The notes: generated from the sequence alone by a model not told the origin. Positions 27,640-38,253 are shown, counted from the first letter of the stretch. The stretch is 64,000 nucleotides of DNA from Gammaproteobacteria bacterium (GCA_024234895.1 JACKNJ010000005.1:186001-250000), one strand, 5' to 3'. Program-made: numbers and translations.

Positions 27640-29601
27640 ATGATGAAGATGCCCTGGGCCAGGAAACGACCCCGCACGCAGGTCGAGCACGACCAGCTCG
27701 CCGGGACGGAACTCGTCCTCAAGATCGGCGCGCTGGGCTGGTCCGCTTGGACGTATAGGCTCGACGAAGGGCTCGGGCAGAGCTGGAGCGGGGAGGCCGG
27801 CGACCTGGAGGAGACCGGCTCCGAACGGCTGGCCAGGATCGTCCGTCTCGCCATGCAGAGCCTGCCGCAGAGCGTCCTCAAGGAGCCGGGCCCGCTGACC
27901 CTGCTGCTCGATTCCGATGACGTGACGTTCCTCGACAATCGCGCGCAGCCGCTGTCGGCCGGCGGCGTCAGCGCGGTGACCATCCGCCGGCACGGCATCC
28001 AGATGCTGGCCGTGCGCGATGTCAGCTATGGGCGCACTCCACTCAACGGCGCCGGCGAGCGGCAGGTTTACGGCTACATCGACAGCGGGGTGCTGGGCGA
28101 ATACCTGGCCGCTCTCGACAAGCATTTCGGGCGTCTGGAGGCGGTCCGCAACTGTACGGAGGCACTGATCCAGCGCGGCATGAGCGGCGACGACGAGGTC
28201 TACGCCGGTTTGCAGCTGGGCGGCGAGTACACGCGCCTGGTCCTGCTCAATCGCGGTCTGGGTGCGTTGCTGGTCCGCACTTTCCCGATCGGCGTGCTGA
28301 CACTGGCCAAGGAGGTCGCGGAACTCGGCGGCATTCCGCGCAAGGAGGCCCTGGCGGGCCTCGCCGGGCGGGATTACCTGTCCGGCCTGTTGCCGGCGCG
28401 GGACGGCTCCGGGGAGATCGCCAATGTCCACCTCGGGCCGATCGAGCGCGCCCTCGAACCTTCGCTACGGCGGCTGCGGCGCGAGATCGTCGAGAGCATC
28501 GACTTCTTCGCCGATCAGCAGGCCTGCGGACGTCCCGAACGCCTTGAACTGCTCGGTGAACTCGAGCATCTGCAAGGTATCGGCCCTTGGCTGCGCGGCG
28601 CGCTCGACGATGCCGAAGCCGGCAATCTCGAGGTGGTGACCGGCGCCTGCGGCGACTGGCCGGCCGGCAGCGTTGGCGTCGGCGTGAATCTGCTGACCGG
28701 CATCGAGGCCAGCGGTCTGTCGATCGGCAAGCTGCATTACGCATACATCAACCGCCGTCTGGTCGTCGACAGTCGCCGCAGCGCGGCGCGTCGGGCCGGT
28801 ACACGCGTCGTCCGCGAGGCGGACGGGGGCGGCAAGGCGCCGCCGGGGAGCAGGCGGAAAGCGGCCTCCGGCGCCGATGCCGGCGGCTGGCTACGGCGCA
28901 TGCTCAGCTCGGATTCGTCGACGCCGGATGACGATCTCCCGCCGGGTACGGCCCGCCAGTACCTGATGCTCGCCTATGTGCTGATGGCGGCCCTGCTGTT
29001 CCTGGCCTGGGACGAGTACGGCAAGCTCGCCAAGCGTCACGAGGCGGAGGCCATCGCCTACGTGAACGCGCTCAACACGCAGACCGATCTGCGTCGTCAG
29101 TTGCGCGGATTGGGGGTTACCCAGGCGCCGGTCAAGGTCGAGGTCGACAAGGTGCTGTGGACCGAGAAATTCCTCGCCCTGGCCAATCGCATCAACTCAC
29201 ACCTGTGGCTGACCGAGGTCTATCTGAGCGAAGAGGAGCGCCAGATCGACAAGATCAAGGTGGTCAGCAAGAAGCTGGTCATCGAGGGGGCGGCGCTGCC
29301 GTCGACGCGCGGTCACATCGCCGAGATCGCCGACTACATGGCGCGCCTCGAAGTCGATGAAGAAGGCTTCATGAACGACTTCCGCGAGATCGCCTTCGAC
29401 GGTTCGCGCATCGACGACGCCGACCAGGATCACATCGTCCGCTTCACGCTGGCCGGCTGGTACGACGAGAACAAGCGGCTGGCCGTGCAGAAGCCCGACC
29501 ACAAGAAACCGGAGGCCGGTATCGGCGGGCTTGACCACACCCTGGAGAACGTCGAGAACCGCAACCGCCAGCTCGAACGTGCGCGCCGGGGTGAGCTGTG
29601 A
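27640..29601 (+). CDS. PilM-PilN fusion (GspL-like) assembly protein
   Basis: 653 residues. The N-terminal 370 resemble the actin-like cytoplasmic PilM fold (VYAGLQLGGEYTRLVLLNRG, ETAL-type helices, a terminal VGVGVNLLTGIEA). A basic, Gly/Ser-rich linker (about 375-430) and one membrane helix (about 441-460, YLMLAYVLMAALLFLAW) follow, then a periplasmic coiled coil and ferredoxin-like PilN domain to about 620. PilM and PilN are normally separate; a single chain like this is organised like GspL. It should connect the ATPase to the periplasmic PilO-P part. ATGATG start with AGGA upstream. Confidence 0.78.
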   Translation: MMKMPWARKRPRTQVEHDQLAGTELVLKIGALGWSAWTYRLDEGLGQSWSGEAGDLEETGSERLARIVRLAMQSLPQSVLKEPGPLTLLLDSDDVTFLDNRAQPLSAGGVSAVTIRRHGIQMLAVRDVSYGRTPLNGAGERQVYGYIDSGVLGEYLAALDKHFGRLEAVRNCTEALIQRGMSGDDEVYAGLQLGGEYTRLVLLNRGLGALLVRTFPIGVLTLAKEVAELGGIPRKEALAGLAGRDYLSGLLPARDGSGEIANVHLGPIERALEPSLRRLRREIVESIDFFADQQACGRPERLELLGELEHLQGIGPWLRGALDDAEAGNLEVVTGACGDWPAGSVGVGVNLLTGIEASGLSIGKLHYAYINRRLVVDSRRSAARRAGTRVVREADGGGKAPPGSRRKAASGADAGGWLRRMLSSDSSTPDDDLPPGTARQYLMLAYVLMAALLFLAWDEYGKLAKRHEAEAIAYVNALNTQTDLRRQLRGLGVTQAPVKVEVDKVLWTEKFLALANRINSHLWLTEVYLSEEERQIDKIKVVSKKLVIEGAALPSTRGHIAEIADYMARLEVDEEGFMNDFREIAFDGSRIDDADQDHIVRFTLAGWYDENKRLAVQKPDHKKPEAGIGGLDHTLENVENRNRQLERARRGEL

Positions 29602-30413
29602 ACGCCTTCCTCGAACGCTATCGCGGGTTGCTGGTGTCCTCGTTGTTCGTGGTCATCGCCATCATCGCGCTGGGCTACGCGAAGAATTACCGGGTGCTGC
29701 AGCAGACCATCGACGCGCTGGCCCGGGAGCGCGCCGCTCTGGTCGAGGACAACGAACGGCTCAGTCTGCGTCTGAAGGTGGTCAAGGAGACCAAGGAGAG
29801 CACGCCGACGGCGGGCGTGCAGACCATGCCGGTGTTCCTGAGCCGCATCAACAACATCGCCAACACCACCCAGGTCATCCTCCGCGAGCTCGTGCCGGAC
29901 AAGGAGAACCGCTACAAATTCCACCTTGAGCTGCACACGGATTACTTCACCTTCCTGCGCTTCATGGCGGATCTCGAATCCCTGAACACCGTCATCAACG
30001 ACCTGGAGGTGCGCCCGTATGACGCCACCCAGGTGCCGCCGGTGCACGTGATCCGCTTCTCCATCACCCCGCGCAACGACGCGGAGCCGCTGGACAGCGA
30101 GCGCCTGCGCCTGCTCAAGCAGCAGGTGCAGAAGCGCGACAAGCGCAATCCGTTCCAGCGCTTCGCCTTCGACCACAGCCGCACGCAGCCGAAGCCGGTC
30201 ATCGACCTGACCTGGATTCATCTGCTCACCGGTATCGGCAAGGAGGATGGCCGTTACTACGCGACCATCGATCGGCGCGACTATTACGTCGGCAGCGTGA
30301 TCGAGGATCGTCGGGTGACCCGCATCGAGGCGGATCGCATCTACATGACCCGGGAAACCCGCGACGGCACGCAGGAATACGTGCTGCGTTTCCGCGAGAA
30401 GAAAGGCAAGTGA
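29598..30413 (+). CDS. PilO-PilP fusion-like alignment-complex protein
   Basis: 271 residues, GTG start overlapping the stop of the PilM-N gene. One N-terminal membrane helix (about 10-29), a coiled coil (30-65), and a PilO-like ferredoxin domain (about 70-165). After a basic linker comes a C-terminal beta domain (about 200-268, TWIHLLTGIGKEDGRYYATI) like PilP or the GspC homology region that contacts secretins. It probably links the inner-membrane assembly complex to the secretin encoded at 18.6 kb. The PilP part is inferred from position and pattern. Confidence 0.7.
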   Translation: MNAFLERYRGLLVSSLFVVIAIIALGYAKNYRVLQQTIDALARERAALVEDNERLSLRLKVVKETKESTPTAGVQTMPVFLSRINNIANTTQVILRELVPDKENRYKFHLELHTDYFTFLRFMADLESLNTVINDLEVRPYDATQVPPVHVIRFSITPRNDAEPLDSERLRLLKQQVQKRDKRNPFQRFAFDHSRTQPKPVIDLTWIHLLTGIGKEDGRYYATIDRRDYYVGSVIEDRRVTRIEADRIYMTRETRDGTQEYVLRFREKKGK

Positions 30414-31018
30414 TGTCCGCCCGCATGCCGAACATCCGCCGCGACGGTTTCACCCTGATCGAGCTGATGGTGGTGATGGCGGTGATCGCCATCCTCGCGG
30501 TGCTCGCCTTGCCCCAGTACCGCGTGCAGATGATCGCCGGGCGTCTGGAGGAGGCGAAGCCTTATCTGCTCGGCATCGCGGCCGCCGAGCGTGTCTATCG
30601 CAACCGCTCCGGCAGTTACCTCGCCACCACCGACGAGCAGGACCTGGAAGACACGCTCGGGGTCGATCTCGCCGATGCCGGGAACTTCTGTTTCCTGGTC
30701 GTCACCGCGGACTTCATCACCAATTCCGCCACGGCCGAATTCGAGGTCTGGGCGGTGCTGCGCGACAGCGCCGCGACCGGCAACGACACCGTGACCGTCG
30801 ACAGCACCGCCGTGACCTGTACCGCCGCCGACGAGAAGCGCGCGGCCACCGGCTGGGTCCAGGAAGCGGGTGAGATCGGCGGGGTCGGGCGCGTCGTCGT
30901 GCTGCGATATCCGCCGCCGACGGACGGCGCCGACCTGACCAACCTGGATACCCATCGTGCCGCCATCGTGCATGACTGGATGGCCGGCATCAGCACCATG
31001 GACGCATTGCAGCCATGA
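30413..31018 (+). CDS. Type IV pilin-like protein (PilE-type)
   Basis: 201 residues. A short basic leader ends RRDG before FTLIELMVVMAVIAILAVLA, giving a canonical prepilin site with Glu5. The globular domain has two cysteines (NFCFLV and VTCTAA) that can pair. ATG at 30413 overlaps the upstream stop. First of four consecutive pilin-type genes; as a group they suggest minor pilins that prime the filament tip. Confidence 0.9.
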   Translation: MSARMPNIRRDGFTLIELMVVMAVIAILAVLALPQYRVQMIAGRLEEAKPYLLGIAAAERVYRNRSGSYLATTDEQDLEDTLGVDLADAGNFCFLVVTADFITNSATAEFEVWAVLRDSAATGNDTVTVDSTAVTCTAADEKRAATGWVQEAGEIGGVGRVVVLRYPPPTDGADLTNLDTHRAAIVHDWMAGISTMDALQP

Positions 31019-31668
31019 TTCCGCTGGCCGTGCGGCAGCAGTTCGGCATCACCCAGATCGAGGTGCTGATCGGCATCGTGCTGACGGCCACGCTGGTCAT
31101 CGGGCTGGTCGGACTGTGGAGCCTGGTCGACGAGCAGTTCCAGCGCCTGCAATGGCGGCAGAAGGCCGTGTTCGAACTCAATGCGCAGACCGAGCGCCTG
31201 GCCGCCCTGTACCGTCATACCAACTTCCTCGGCGAGGCCGGCAGGCATGCCGATGGCGGGGTCACCGTCGGGCGCTGGATCTATCGGGAGGACCCGTCGC
31301 CGAGCGAGGGCACGGTCAGCGGGCTGGTCGTCGCCGAGAACCATGACGCCGACGTGGACGCCAATAGTTTCGGCGAGCGGCAGATTCTGCATATGGATTA
31401 CCCGGGCCCGCCGACGGCATCGTCACACACCAACACGATCTGGCTGGACCGCGACAATCTGGTCACGGCGGAGCTGGCCTGGGAGATCGCCGAGATCGAC
31501 GTGCCGCCGCCCGCCTGTTGGCGGAACTCCTGTTATTTCATGACCGTGAGCCTGTCTTTCCCATATCGGCTGGTGGCCGGTACCGCGGCCATGGTCGCGG
31601 AATTTGGCGAAATCGAGACCCTGCAAGTCCGGACCATGGTGGCGCGCCGTGCGAGTACCTACGACTGA
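31015..31668 (+). CDS. Minor pilin-like protein (PilV/GspI-type)
   Basis: 217 residues. The processing site is non-standard but recognisable: FG then ITQIEVLIGIVLTATLVIGL, with Glu at +5 and Ile at +1. The hydrophobic helix is followed by a long amphipathic segment and a beta-rich domain with a cysteine pair (CWRNSC). Translation overlaps the previous gene by 4 bases and the next by about 20. The specific subunit name is inferred from order. Confidence 0.8.
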   Translation: MIPLAVRQQFGITQIEVLIGIVLTATLVIGLVGLWSLVDEQFQRLQWRQKAVFELNAQTERLAALYRHTNFLGEAGRHADGGVTVGRWIYREDPSPSEGTVSGLVVAENHDADVDANSFGERQILHMDYPGPPTASSHTNTIWLDRDNLVTAELAWEIAEIDVPPPACWRNSCYFMTVSLSFPYRLVAGTAAMVAEFGEIETLQVRTMVARRASTYD

Positions 31669-32332
31669 CCGTGCGCGACCGGCTTGGACCCGTCGCGACG
31701 CAGCGTTAAGCCGTGTTTACGGTTTCACGCTGGTCGAGGTCATGGTCGCGGCCACCATCGGGCTCGGCCTTTTGCTGGTCATCTTCGGGTTTCTCGTGCA
31801 GGCGCTGCGCATGTCCGAAATCATGATCAGCCGCGTGAACCTGAACGCGGAAGCCCGTCTGGCCTTCGATCTGGTCGCCAATGGCGGAGTCATCAATGGT
31901 GCCCCGCCGGAGGAAGTGGCAGGCATTCGTGGTTCCGGGGACATCGGCAATGGGGTGTTGTCACCCGGTGGGGCCGCGGTCGGTCGGATGGCACAGAAGT
32001 TGGTAATCGATGCGGGAGCAACAGGAGCCCTGGAGAGTACCGAATTGAACGCGCCGATCATTTGCGATGCCGCCGGCTCACCGCACCCGGACTGCGTGGT
32101 GGCGGGAGAAGCCACGATCCGCGGTTATCTGGCATCGGACGCCGGAATCGACGCCACGGTCCGCAATCTGACCATCCCCGCGCATTGCGGCGGGGGCTCA
32201 CGGCCTGCCACCGCCGAGGTCAGCGTGGAGATGATCGACCCGCGTCTGCTGCGTGCGAACGAGGATTTCGTCGCCGCCCAATACCGGATCGAGTACCACA
32301 ACGTGCTGGCCTTCCATGTCGACTGCCTCTGA
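31649..32332 (+). CDS. Minor pilin-like protein (PilW/GspJ-type)
   Basis: About 227 residues from a GTG at 31649. The frame is open upstream to 31604, but a start there gives an overlong leader. A basic leader ends SRVYG before FTLVEVMVAATIGLGLLLVI, a canonical prepilin cleavage site with Glu5. The helix continues as MSEIMISRVNLNAEARLAF, typical of PilW. Cysteines occur in the globular domain (IICDA, DCVVA, HCGGG, VDCL). It overlaps the following PilX-like gene by 17 bases. Confidence 0.83.
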   Translation: MRVPTTDRARPAWTRRDAALSRVYGFTLVEVMVAATIGLGLLLVIFGFLVQALRMSEIMISRVNLNAEARLAFDLVANGGVINGAPPEEVAGIRGSGDIGNGVLSPGGAAVGRMAQKLVIDAGATGALESTELNAPIICDAAGSPHPDCVVAGEATIRGYLASDAGIDATVRNLTIPAHCGGGSRPATAEVSVEMIDPRLLRANEDFVAAQYRIEYHNVLAFHVDCL

Positions 32333-32927
32333 TCGCCGCCAGGCGCATCCCCGGTCGCTCGCGCGCCGGCAACGCGGCGTGGTGCTGGTGTCGATCATGG
32401 CTGTGATGTTCGTGACGCTGCTGATCGCCTCGTCCCTGATCAATCATTTCCTGGTCAACGAGAGCGTCGCGATCGAACGCAATCTCATCGAGGTGAGGGC
32501 TTATTGGGCACAGATTGGCCAATTCGACTATTTGCTCAGTCGGGTTATGGAAGCAGGAAAAGGCGTCAAGCCTGGTGAGTTGGCTGATCTTACGGACTTG
32601 GTTATTCAAAAGGCGGAGAACCCGTTGCCTCTGTCTTACGTAACGCCTGATGGGGTCAGCTTTAAGTTGCAAATGGAGACCACTGTCACTGATTTGGGCG
32701 ATGGTGGACGGATGACGATTGAGGTCCACATCACGGCCCCCACTGGAGACGAGATTCCGGCCCTGTCGGGGATCGAGAATTCGCTGCCGACCTTGACCGC
32801 GACGGTATGCGTTGGTGATCGGCCAGTGGCAAATCGCACTGCATCGGATAGCTGCGTCGACAATCTCAATGTACTCGGCAACTACGGTCTGCCCACCGTG
32901 CTGGCAATGAGGATGCAGGCGCCATGA
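32316..32927 (+). CDS. PilX/GspK-like minor pilin
   Basis: 203 residues. The N-terminus RRQRG then VVLVSIMAVMFVTLLIASSL matches the PilX_N signature, whose mature protein often lacks Glu5. The remaining domain carries a cysteine pair near the C-terminus (TVCVG and SCVDN). Bases 32500-32700 are clearly richer in A/T and use rarer codons than neighbours, hinting at recombination or fast evolution of the exposed domain. It overlaps the PP2C gene by 4 bases. Confidence 0.8.
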   Translation: MSTASDRRQAHPRSLARRQRGVVLVSIMAVMFVTLLIASSLINHFLVNESVAIERNLIEVRAYWAQIGQFDYLLSRVMEAGKGVKPGELADLTDLVIQKAENPLPLSYVTPDGVSFKLQMETTVTDLGDGGRMTIEVHITAPTGDEIPALSGIENSLPTLTATVCVGDRPVANRTASDSCVDNLNVLGNYGLPTVLAMRMQAP

Positions 32928-33868
32928 TGGATGGAATCGTCGAAGACATGGCCTTCGTGCCGGCCACGCGAGAAGTCGAGATCGCGGTGCGGTCCGTGAT
33001 CGCGCCGCGTCCGGGAATGCGGGCGGAGAACCAGGACAACTACCTCGTCGTCGAAGCCGACGGTCGGGCGCGCTACCTGCGGGATGAATGCGAGACGAAC
33101 ACCCGAATCGTGGGCTGGACGCCTGGCCACCGGCGCTATGCCGTGCTGGATGGCGTCGGCGGACACGATCACGGGCGCCTGGCGGCGGAGCGGACCGTGC
33201 AGGGGCTGCTGGAGGTGCCGGCGGCAGCCACAATCGCCGGCTTGTCGGCGGATCTGGAGGCCCTGCACGATAGTCTGCACGTCGAGTTCGCGCAGATCGG
33301 TGGCAATGCCGGCTGCACGCTGACGCTCGTCGACATCCCCCCGGAAGGCCCAGCGCTGCTGTTCCACACCGGCGACTCCCGCCTTTACGAGATCACACGG
33401 GACAAGGTGTCCTGCCTGACCATCGACCACGTCCCGGCGACGCAGTGGGCGATGGCGGGCGAGATCGAGGCGGCGGCCTGGCATCGGCACGTCCACGAGC
33501 GGCGCAGCTCCGCGATCTCCCAGGCGTTCATTCTCGGCCATGTGTTCCTGCGTTCCGAGCGCAGCGGCCCGTCGCCGCACCTGTTCGAGCTCAATGACGG
33601 CAATCTGCCGGCCTTCCTGCAGGGGCAGGGCGATCGCCGCCGTCTCGACCTGACGCGCGGCCGCCTTTACCTGCTGGCGACCGACGGCCTCTGGCACGTC
33701 CCGGAACCTGGCAGCTTCACGGCCCGCTGGGCGGCGCTGGTGGACGAGGCGGGTGGTGAAAGCCGCGCGGCGGTGGATGTCTTGCTGGCGGCCCTGACCG
33801 ATCTGGTGGTGCAACAGCAGGTCGTCAGCGGCGACAACACCACCTTGCTGGCGTTTCAGGTGATCTGA
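32924..33868 (+). CDS. PP2C-family Ser/Thr protein phosphatase
   Basis: 314 residues. All metal-binding motifs of PPM/PP2C are seen: RAENQDN, VLDGVGGHD, TGDSRLY, LATDGLW and SGDNTTLL. It would remove phosphate from Ser/Thr in the cytoplasm with Mn2+ or Mg2+. It is the last gene of the filament cluster and overlaps the PilX-like gene by 4 bases, so it is made with the machine. With the kinase at 22.3 kb and the FHA-ATPase at 24 kb it completes a write/read/erase set. Confidence 0.94.
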   Translation: MMDGIVEDMAFVPATREVEIAVRSVIAPRPGMRAENQDNYLVVEADGRARYLRDECETNTRIVGWTPGHRRYAVLDGVGGHDHGRLAAERTVQGLLEVPAAATIAGLSADLEALHDSLHVEFAQIGGNAGCTLTLVDIPPEGPALLFHTGDSRLYEITRDKVSCLTIDHVPATQWAMAGEIEAAAWHRHVHERRSSAISQAFILGHVFLRSERSGPSPHLFELNDGNLPAFLQGQGDRRRLDLTRGRLYLLATDGLWHVPEPGSFTARWAALVDEAGGESRAAVDVLLAALTDLVVQQQVVSGDNTTLLAFQVI

Positions 33869-33908
33869 GCGTCGTCATGACGGCCCTTTCCGCGTAATCC
33901 GGTCGGGA

Positions 33909-35264
<1,356 letters not shown>

Positions 35265-35274
35265 GGTGAAAACC

Positions 35275-38253
35275 TCATGACGTGAGCCCGGCGGCCGGCA
35301 GGCGGATGCGGAACTCGATGCCGCGCGCATTGCCGTCGGGCGCTACGGGCGGGTCGCCGATGCTCAGGCTGCCGCCATGATCGCGGACGATGGAAAAGGC
35401 CAGCGGCAGCCCCAGACCGGTGCCCTGACCGGGGTCCTTGGTGGTGAAGAAGGGTTCGAAAATGTGTTCCCGGATGTCGTCGGGAATGCCGTGGCCGTGG
35501 TCGCGGACGCGGAGCACCCAATGGTCGGCGTCGGCGTCGGCGCTGATCTCGACCTGATCGCCGGGCTGCGAGGCGTCGGCGGCGTTGCTGAGCAGGTTCA
35601 CCAGCACCTGGCAGAGCCGCTGGCGGTCCCCCTGGACGCGGACGCCGGTGTCGACGTGGTTCCGGAACTCGATCTGCTTCGCGTCGCGCGAGAGGCTGAC
35701 CAGCCGCATGGCCTCGTCCACGCAGCCGGTCATCGCGACCGGCCGGAAGGCGTTCAGATCCGGGCCTCTGTCGGTCGACGCGGTACGCCCGGCATGGGCG
35801 AAGTTGACCAGGGTCTGCACGATGTCGCGGATGCGCCGGCTCTGCTCGACGATCATGTCGGCGGACTCGCGGATCGCATCCGGGCCGTCATCCGGCGACA
35901 TGAGTTGCGCGGTGCTGGAGATGCCGGTCAGCGGGTTGCCGATCTCGTGCGCGACGCCGGCGGCGAGCCGGCCGATCGAGGCGAGGCGTTCGCTGTGCGC
36001 GAGCTCGGCTTCCAGCGTCTGCACGCCGGTCAGATCCTCGATGAGAATCACCTCGCCGCCGGTGTCGTCCTCGCGCTCGTCGCTGATGCTGGCCTTGTGC
36101 AGCGTGAACCAGCGTTGCTGCTGGCCGATGCGCACCTGGCGCTTCACGCGCTCGCTGTCCGCATCGTCGAGGAAATCGCCGAGCAGCCCGTCCCAGGGTT
36201 CGGGCAGGGTGTCGACGGGTTGGGACAGGGCCTGGAAGCGGCTGATGCCGGAAATGTCGCTGATCGCGTTGTTCCACAACACCACCTCGCGACCGGCGCC
36301 GACCGCGACCGCGCCGAGCGGAAGGTGTTGCAGCACCTCGCGGTGGTAGCGGCGCAGCTGGTCGAGCTCGGCGGCCAGGCCGCGCAACTGGCTGCGCGAT
36401 TGTTCGAGCTTGTCCTCCATGAAACGCATCGTGTCGGCAAGGGTGCGGTTGGGCGCGCCGGACAGGGCGAGGCGCTGTTCGACGACCATGCGCGCCAGTT
36501 GCGGGCCGATCAGGCCGGACAGATTGCGTTCGATGCGGTCACGCAGACGGCGCAGTTCGCTGGGGCGCGTCTCGCCCGGATCGAGGCCGAGGTCGGCGAG
36601 GGCGTTGTGCACCTCGAGTTGGGCGGTATCGGCGCCGAGGATGCGGCTCAGCTGGTTGACGAACTGGGCCGGGGTGGCCGCCTCGACGAAGCCCATCGGC
36701 GGCAGCAGGCTGTTGCGGCAGCAGGCGCCGGCGGCTTCCACCTCGGCGGCGCTGGGTCGCGTCGCCAGCGACAGCGTCGCGAACAAGGTGGCGTTCATGG
36801 CCAGCGACCAGAAGGTCGCGAAGCTCCATTTGCCGCCGCCGGTCATGGTCTGCCACTCGGCCAAGGCCGCGCCGACGCCGAAATCGTGCAGGGTCAGACC
36901 CGCGTTGTGCAGCAGCGGCAGGATCAGCGCCCAGACCCAGACGCCGGCGCCGCCGACGAGGCCGCCTATGAAGCCGGCACGGGTCGCGCGCGGCCAGTAG
37001 ATCACGCCGACGATGCCGGGCAGGAATTGCGCGACCGCCACGAAGGAGAGCAGGCCGAGTTGCACCAGCCCTTCGTGTTTTTCCAGCAGCAGCGTGAACC
37101 CGTAACCGGCGGCGACGATGAGTGCGATCAGCAGCCGGCGACCCCACAACACCCAGCGGTATACGTTGAGCTGCGGGTCCGGATAACTGGCCGGCAGCAG
37201 CAGGTGGTTCAGGCACATCGAACTCAGAGCGAGCGTGGTCACGATCAGCATCGCGCTGGCCGCCGAGACACCGCCGATGAACGCGACCAGAGCCAGCCAG
37301 GGTTCGCCGGAATGCAGCGCGATACCGAGGACGTGGTAATCCGGGGGCGTTGGCAGCGCGGCGGCCTGCGCCGCCCACAGCACCGGCGGCACCGCGATCG
37401 CCAGCAGCAGCAGAAACAGCGGCAGCGCCCAGGCGGCGGTGCGCAGCGCGTTCGGGCGCAGGCTCTCGGCGAACAGCATGTGGAACTGGCGCGGCAGCAG
37501 GAAGGAGGCCGCGAACGCCAGTACCAGCAGCGTGAACCATTCACCTTCGAGCGCGCCCCGGGTCATTGCCCGCAGGGCTTCCGGGTTCGCATCCAGCCAG
37601 GTCTGCATGCCGGTCGGGCCGTCGAACACGCCGAACAGGGCATATCCGGCCACCCCGAGCAAGGCGGCCAGCTTGACCAGTGACTCGAACGCGATCGCGC
37701 CGACCAGTCCGAGATGCTTTTCGCGTGGCGAGACATGGCGCGCGCCGAACAGGATCGCGAACACCGTCAATGTCACGCAGAAACCCAGGGCCAGCACACG
37801 CGGTGGCGCTTCCTGGGTCAGGATGCCCAGCGATTCGGTGACTGCGCGGATCTGCAGGGCGATGTAAGGCAGCGCGCCGGCCAGCATGAACAGCGTGACC
37901 AGCACGCCGGCGGCCTGCGAGCGATAGCGGAAGGCGAACAGGTCGGCCGGCGAGTGGAGCTGGTACTCGCGGGTCAGGCGCAGGATCGGCGCCAGCAGGA
38001 TCGGCGTGAGGGCGAAGGCCACGGTCACCCCGAGGTAGATGGTCAGGAACAGATAGCCCTGCGACTGCGCGAAGCCGACGCTGCCGTAGTAGGTCCAGGA
38101 GGTCGCGTACACGCCGAGCGACAGGGTGTAGGTCAGCGGGTGCGCGATCAGCCGCTCCGGCAGCCAGCCGCGATCGCCGGCGTAAGCGACCAGGAACAGC
38201 AGGGTCAGGTAGGCGACGATGGCCGCGAACAGCGGGCCGAGTTCGAGGCTCAT
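35275..38253 (-). CDS. cbrA: CbrA-like sensor kinase with Na+/solute symporter domain
   Basis: 992 residues. Residues 1 to about 500 form a sodium:solute-symporter-type membrane domain with roughly 13 helices (begins MSLELGPLFAAIVAYLTLLF). A coiled coil and PAS domain follow (about 610-740), then HisKA with His769 (GVAHEIGNPLTGI) and an HATPase (NAADAS, RVRDHGHGIP, GTGLGLPLAF). The transporter-kinase fusion is the defining design of CbrA, reported to sense or import histidine in Pseudomonas. The start overlaps the small upstream gene (ATGA) and the response regulator follows after 10 bases. Confidence 0.9.
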   Translation of the reverse strand: MSLELGPLFAAIVAYLTLLFLVAYAGDRGWLPERLIAHPLTYTLSLGVYATSWTYYGSVGFAQSQGYLFLTIYLGVTVAFALTPILLAPILRLTREYQLHSPADLFAFRYRSQAAGVLVTLFMLAGALPYIALQIRAVTESLGILTQEAPPRVLALGFCVTLTVFAILFGARHVSPREKHLGLVGAIAFESLVKLAALLGVAGYALFGVFDGPTGMQTWLDANPEALRAMTRGALEGEWFTLLVLAFAASFLLPRQFHMLFAESLRPNALRTAAWALPLFLLLLAIAVPPVLWAAQAAALPTPPDYHVLGIALHSGEPWLALVAFIGGVSAASAMLIVTTLALSSMCLNHLLLPASYPDPQLNVYRWVLWGRRLLIALIVAAGYGFTLLLEKHEGLVQLGLLSFVAVAQFLPGIVGVIYWPRATRAGFIGGLVGGAGVWVWALILPLLHNAGLTLHDFGVGAALAEWQTMTGGGKWSFATFWSLAMNATLFATLSLATRPSAAEVEAAGACCRNSLLPPMGFVEAATPAQFVNQLSRILGADTAQLEVHNALADLGLDPGETRPSELRRLRDRIERNLSGLIGPQLARMVVEQRLALSGAPNRTLADTMRFMEDKLEQSRSQLRGLAAELDQLRRYHREVLQHLPLGAVAVGAGREVVLWNNAISDISGISRFQALSQPVDTLPEPWDGLLGDFLDDADSERVKRQVRIGQQQRWFTLHKASISDEREDDTGGEVILIEDLTGVQTLEAELAHSERLASIGRLAAGVAHEIGNPLTGISSTAQLMSPDDGPDAIRESADMIVEQSRRIRDIVQTLVNFAHAGRTASTDRGPDLNAFRPVAMTGCVDEAMRLVSLSRDAKQIEFRNHVDTGVRVQGDRQRLCQVLVNLLSNAADASQPGDQVEISADADADHWVLRVRDHGHGIPDDIREHIFEPFFTTKDPGQGTGLGLPLAFSIVRDHGGSLSIGDPPVAPDGNARGIEFRIRLPAAGLTS

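Noticed and set aside
18571..32927. Assignment to a standard MSHA pilus locus
   Set aside because: mshM and mshN-type genes and the MSHA gene order are absent, while the kinase, phosphatase and FHA fusion are not MSHA features.
22277..33868. Interpretation of the cluster as a type VI secretion locus because of the kinase, FHA and PP2C genes
   Set aside because: No Tss core genes are present; all structural genes belong to the type IV filament/T2SS family.
35377..37683. A 768-codon plus-strand frame opposite the CbrA-like kinase
   Set aside because: Shadow of a clear transporter-kinase gene; no recognisable motif.
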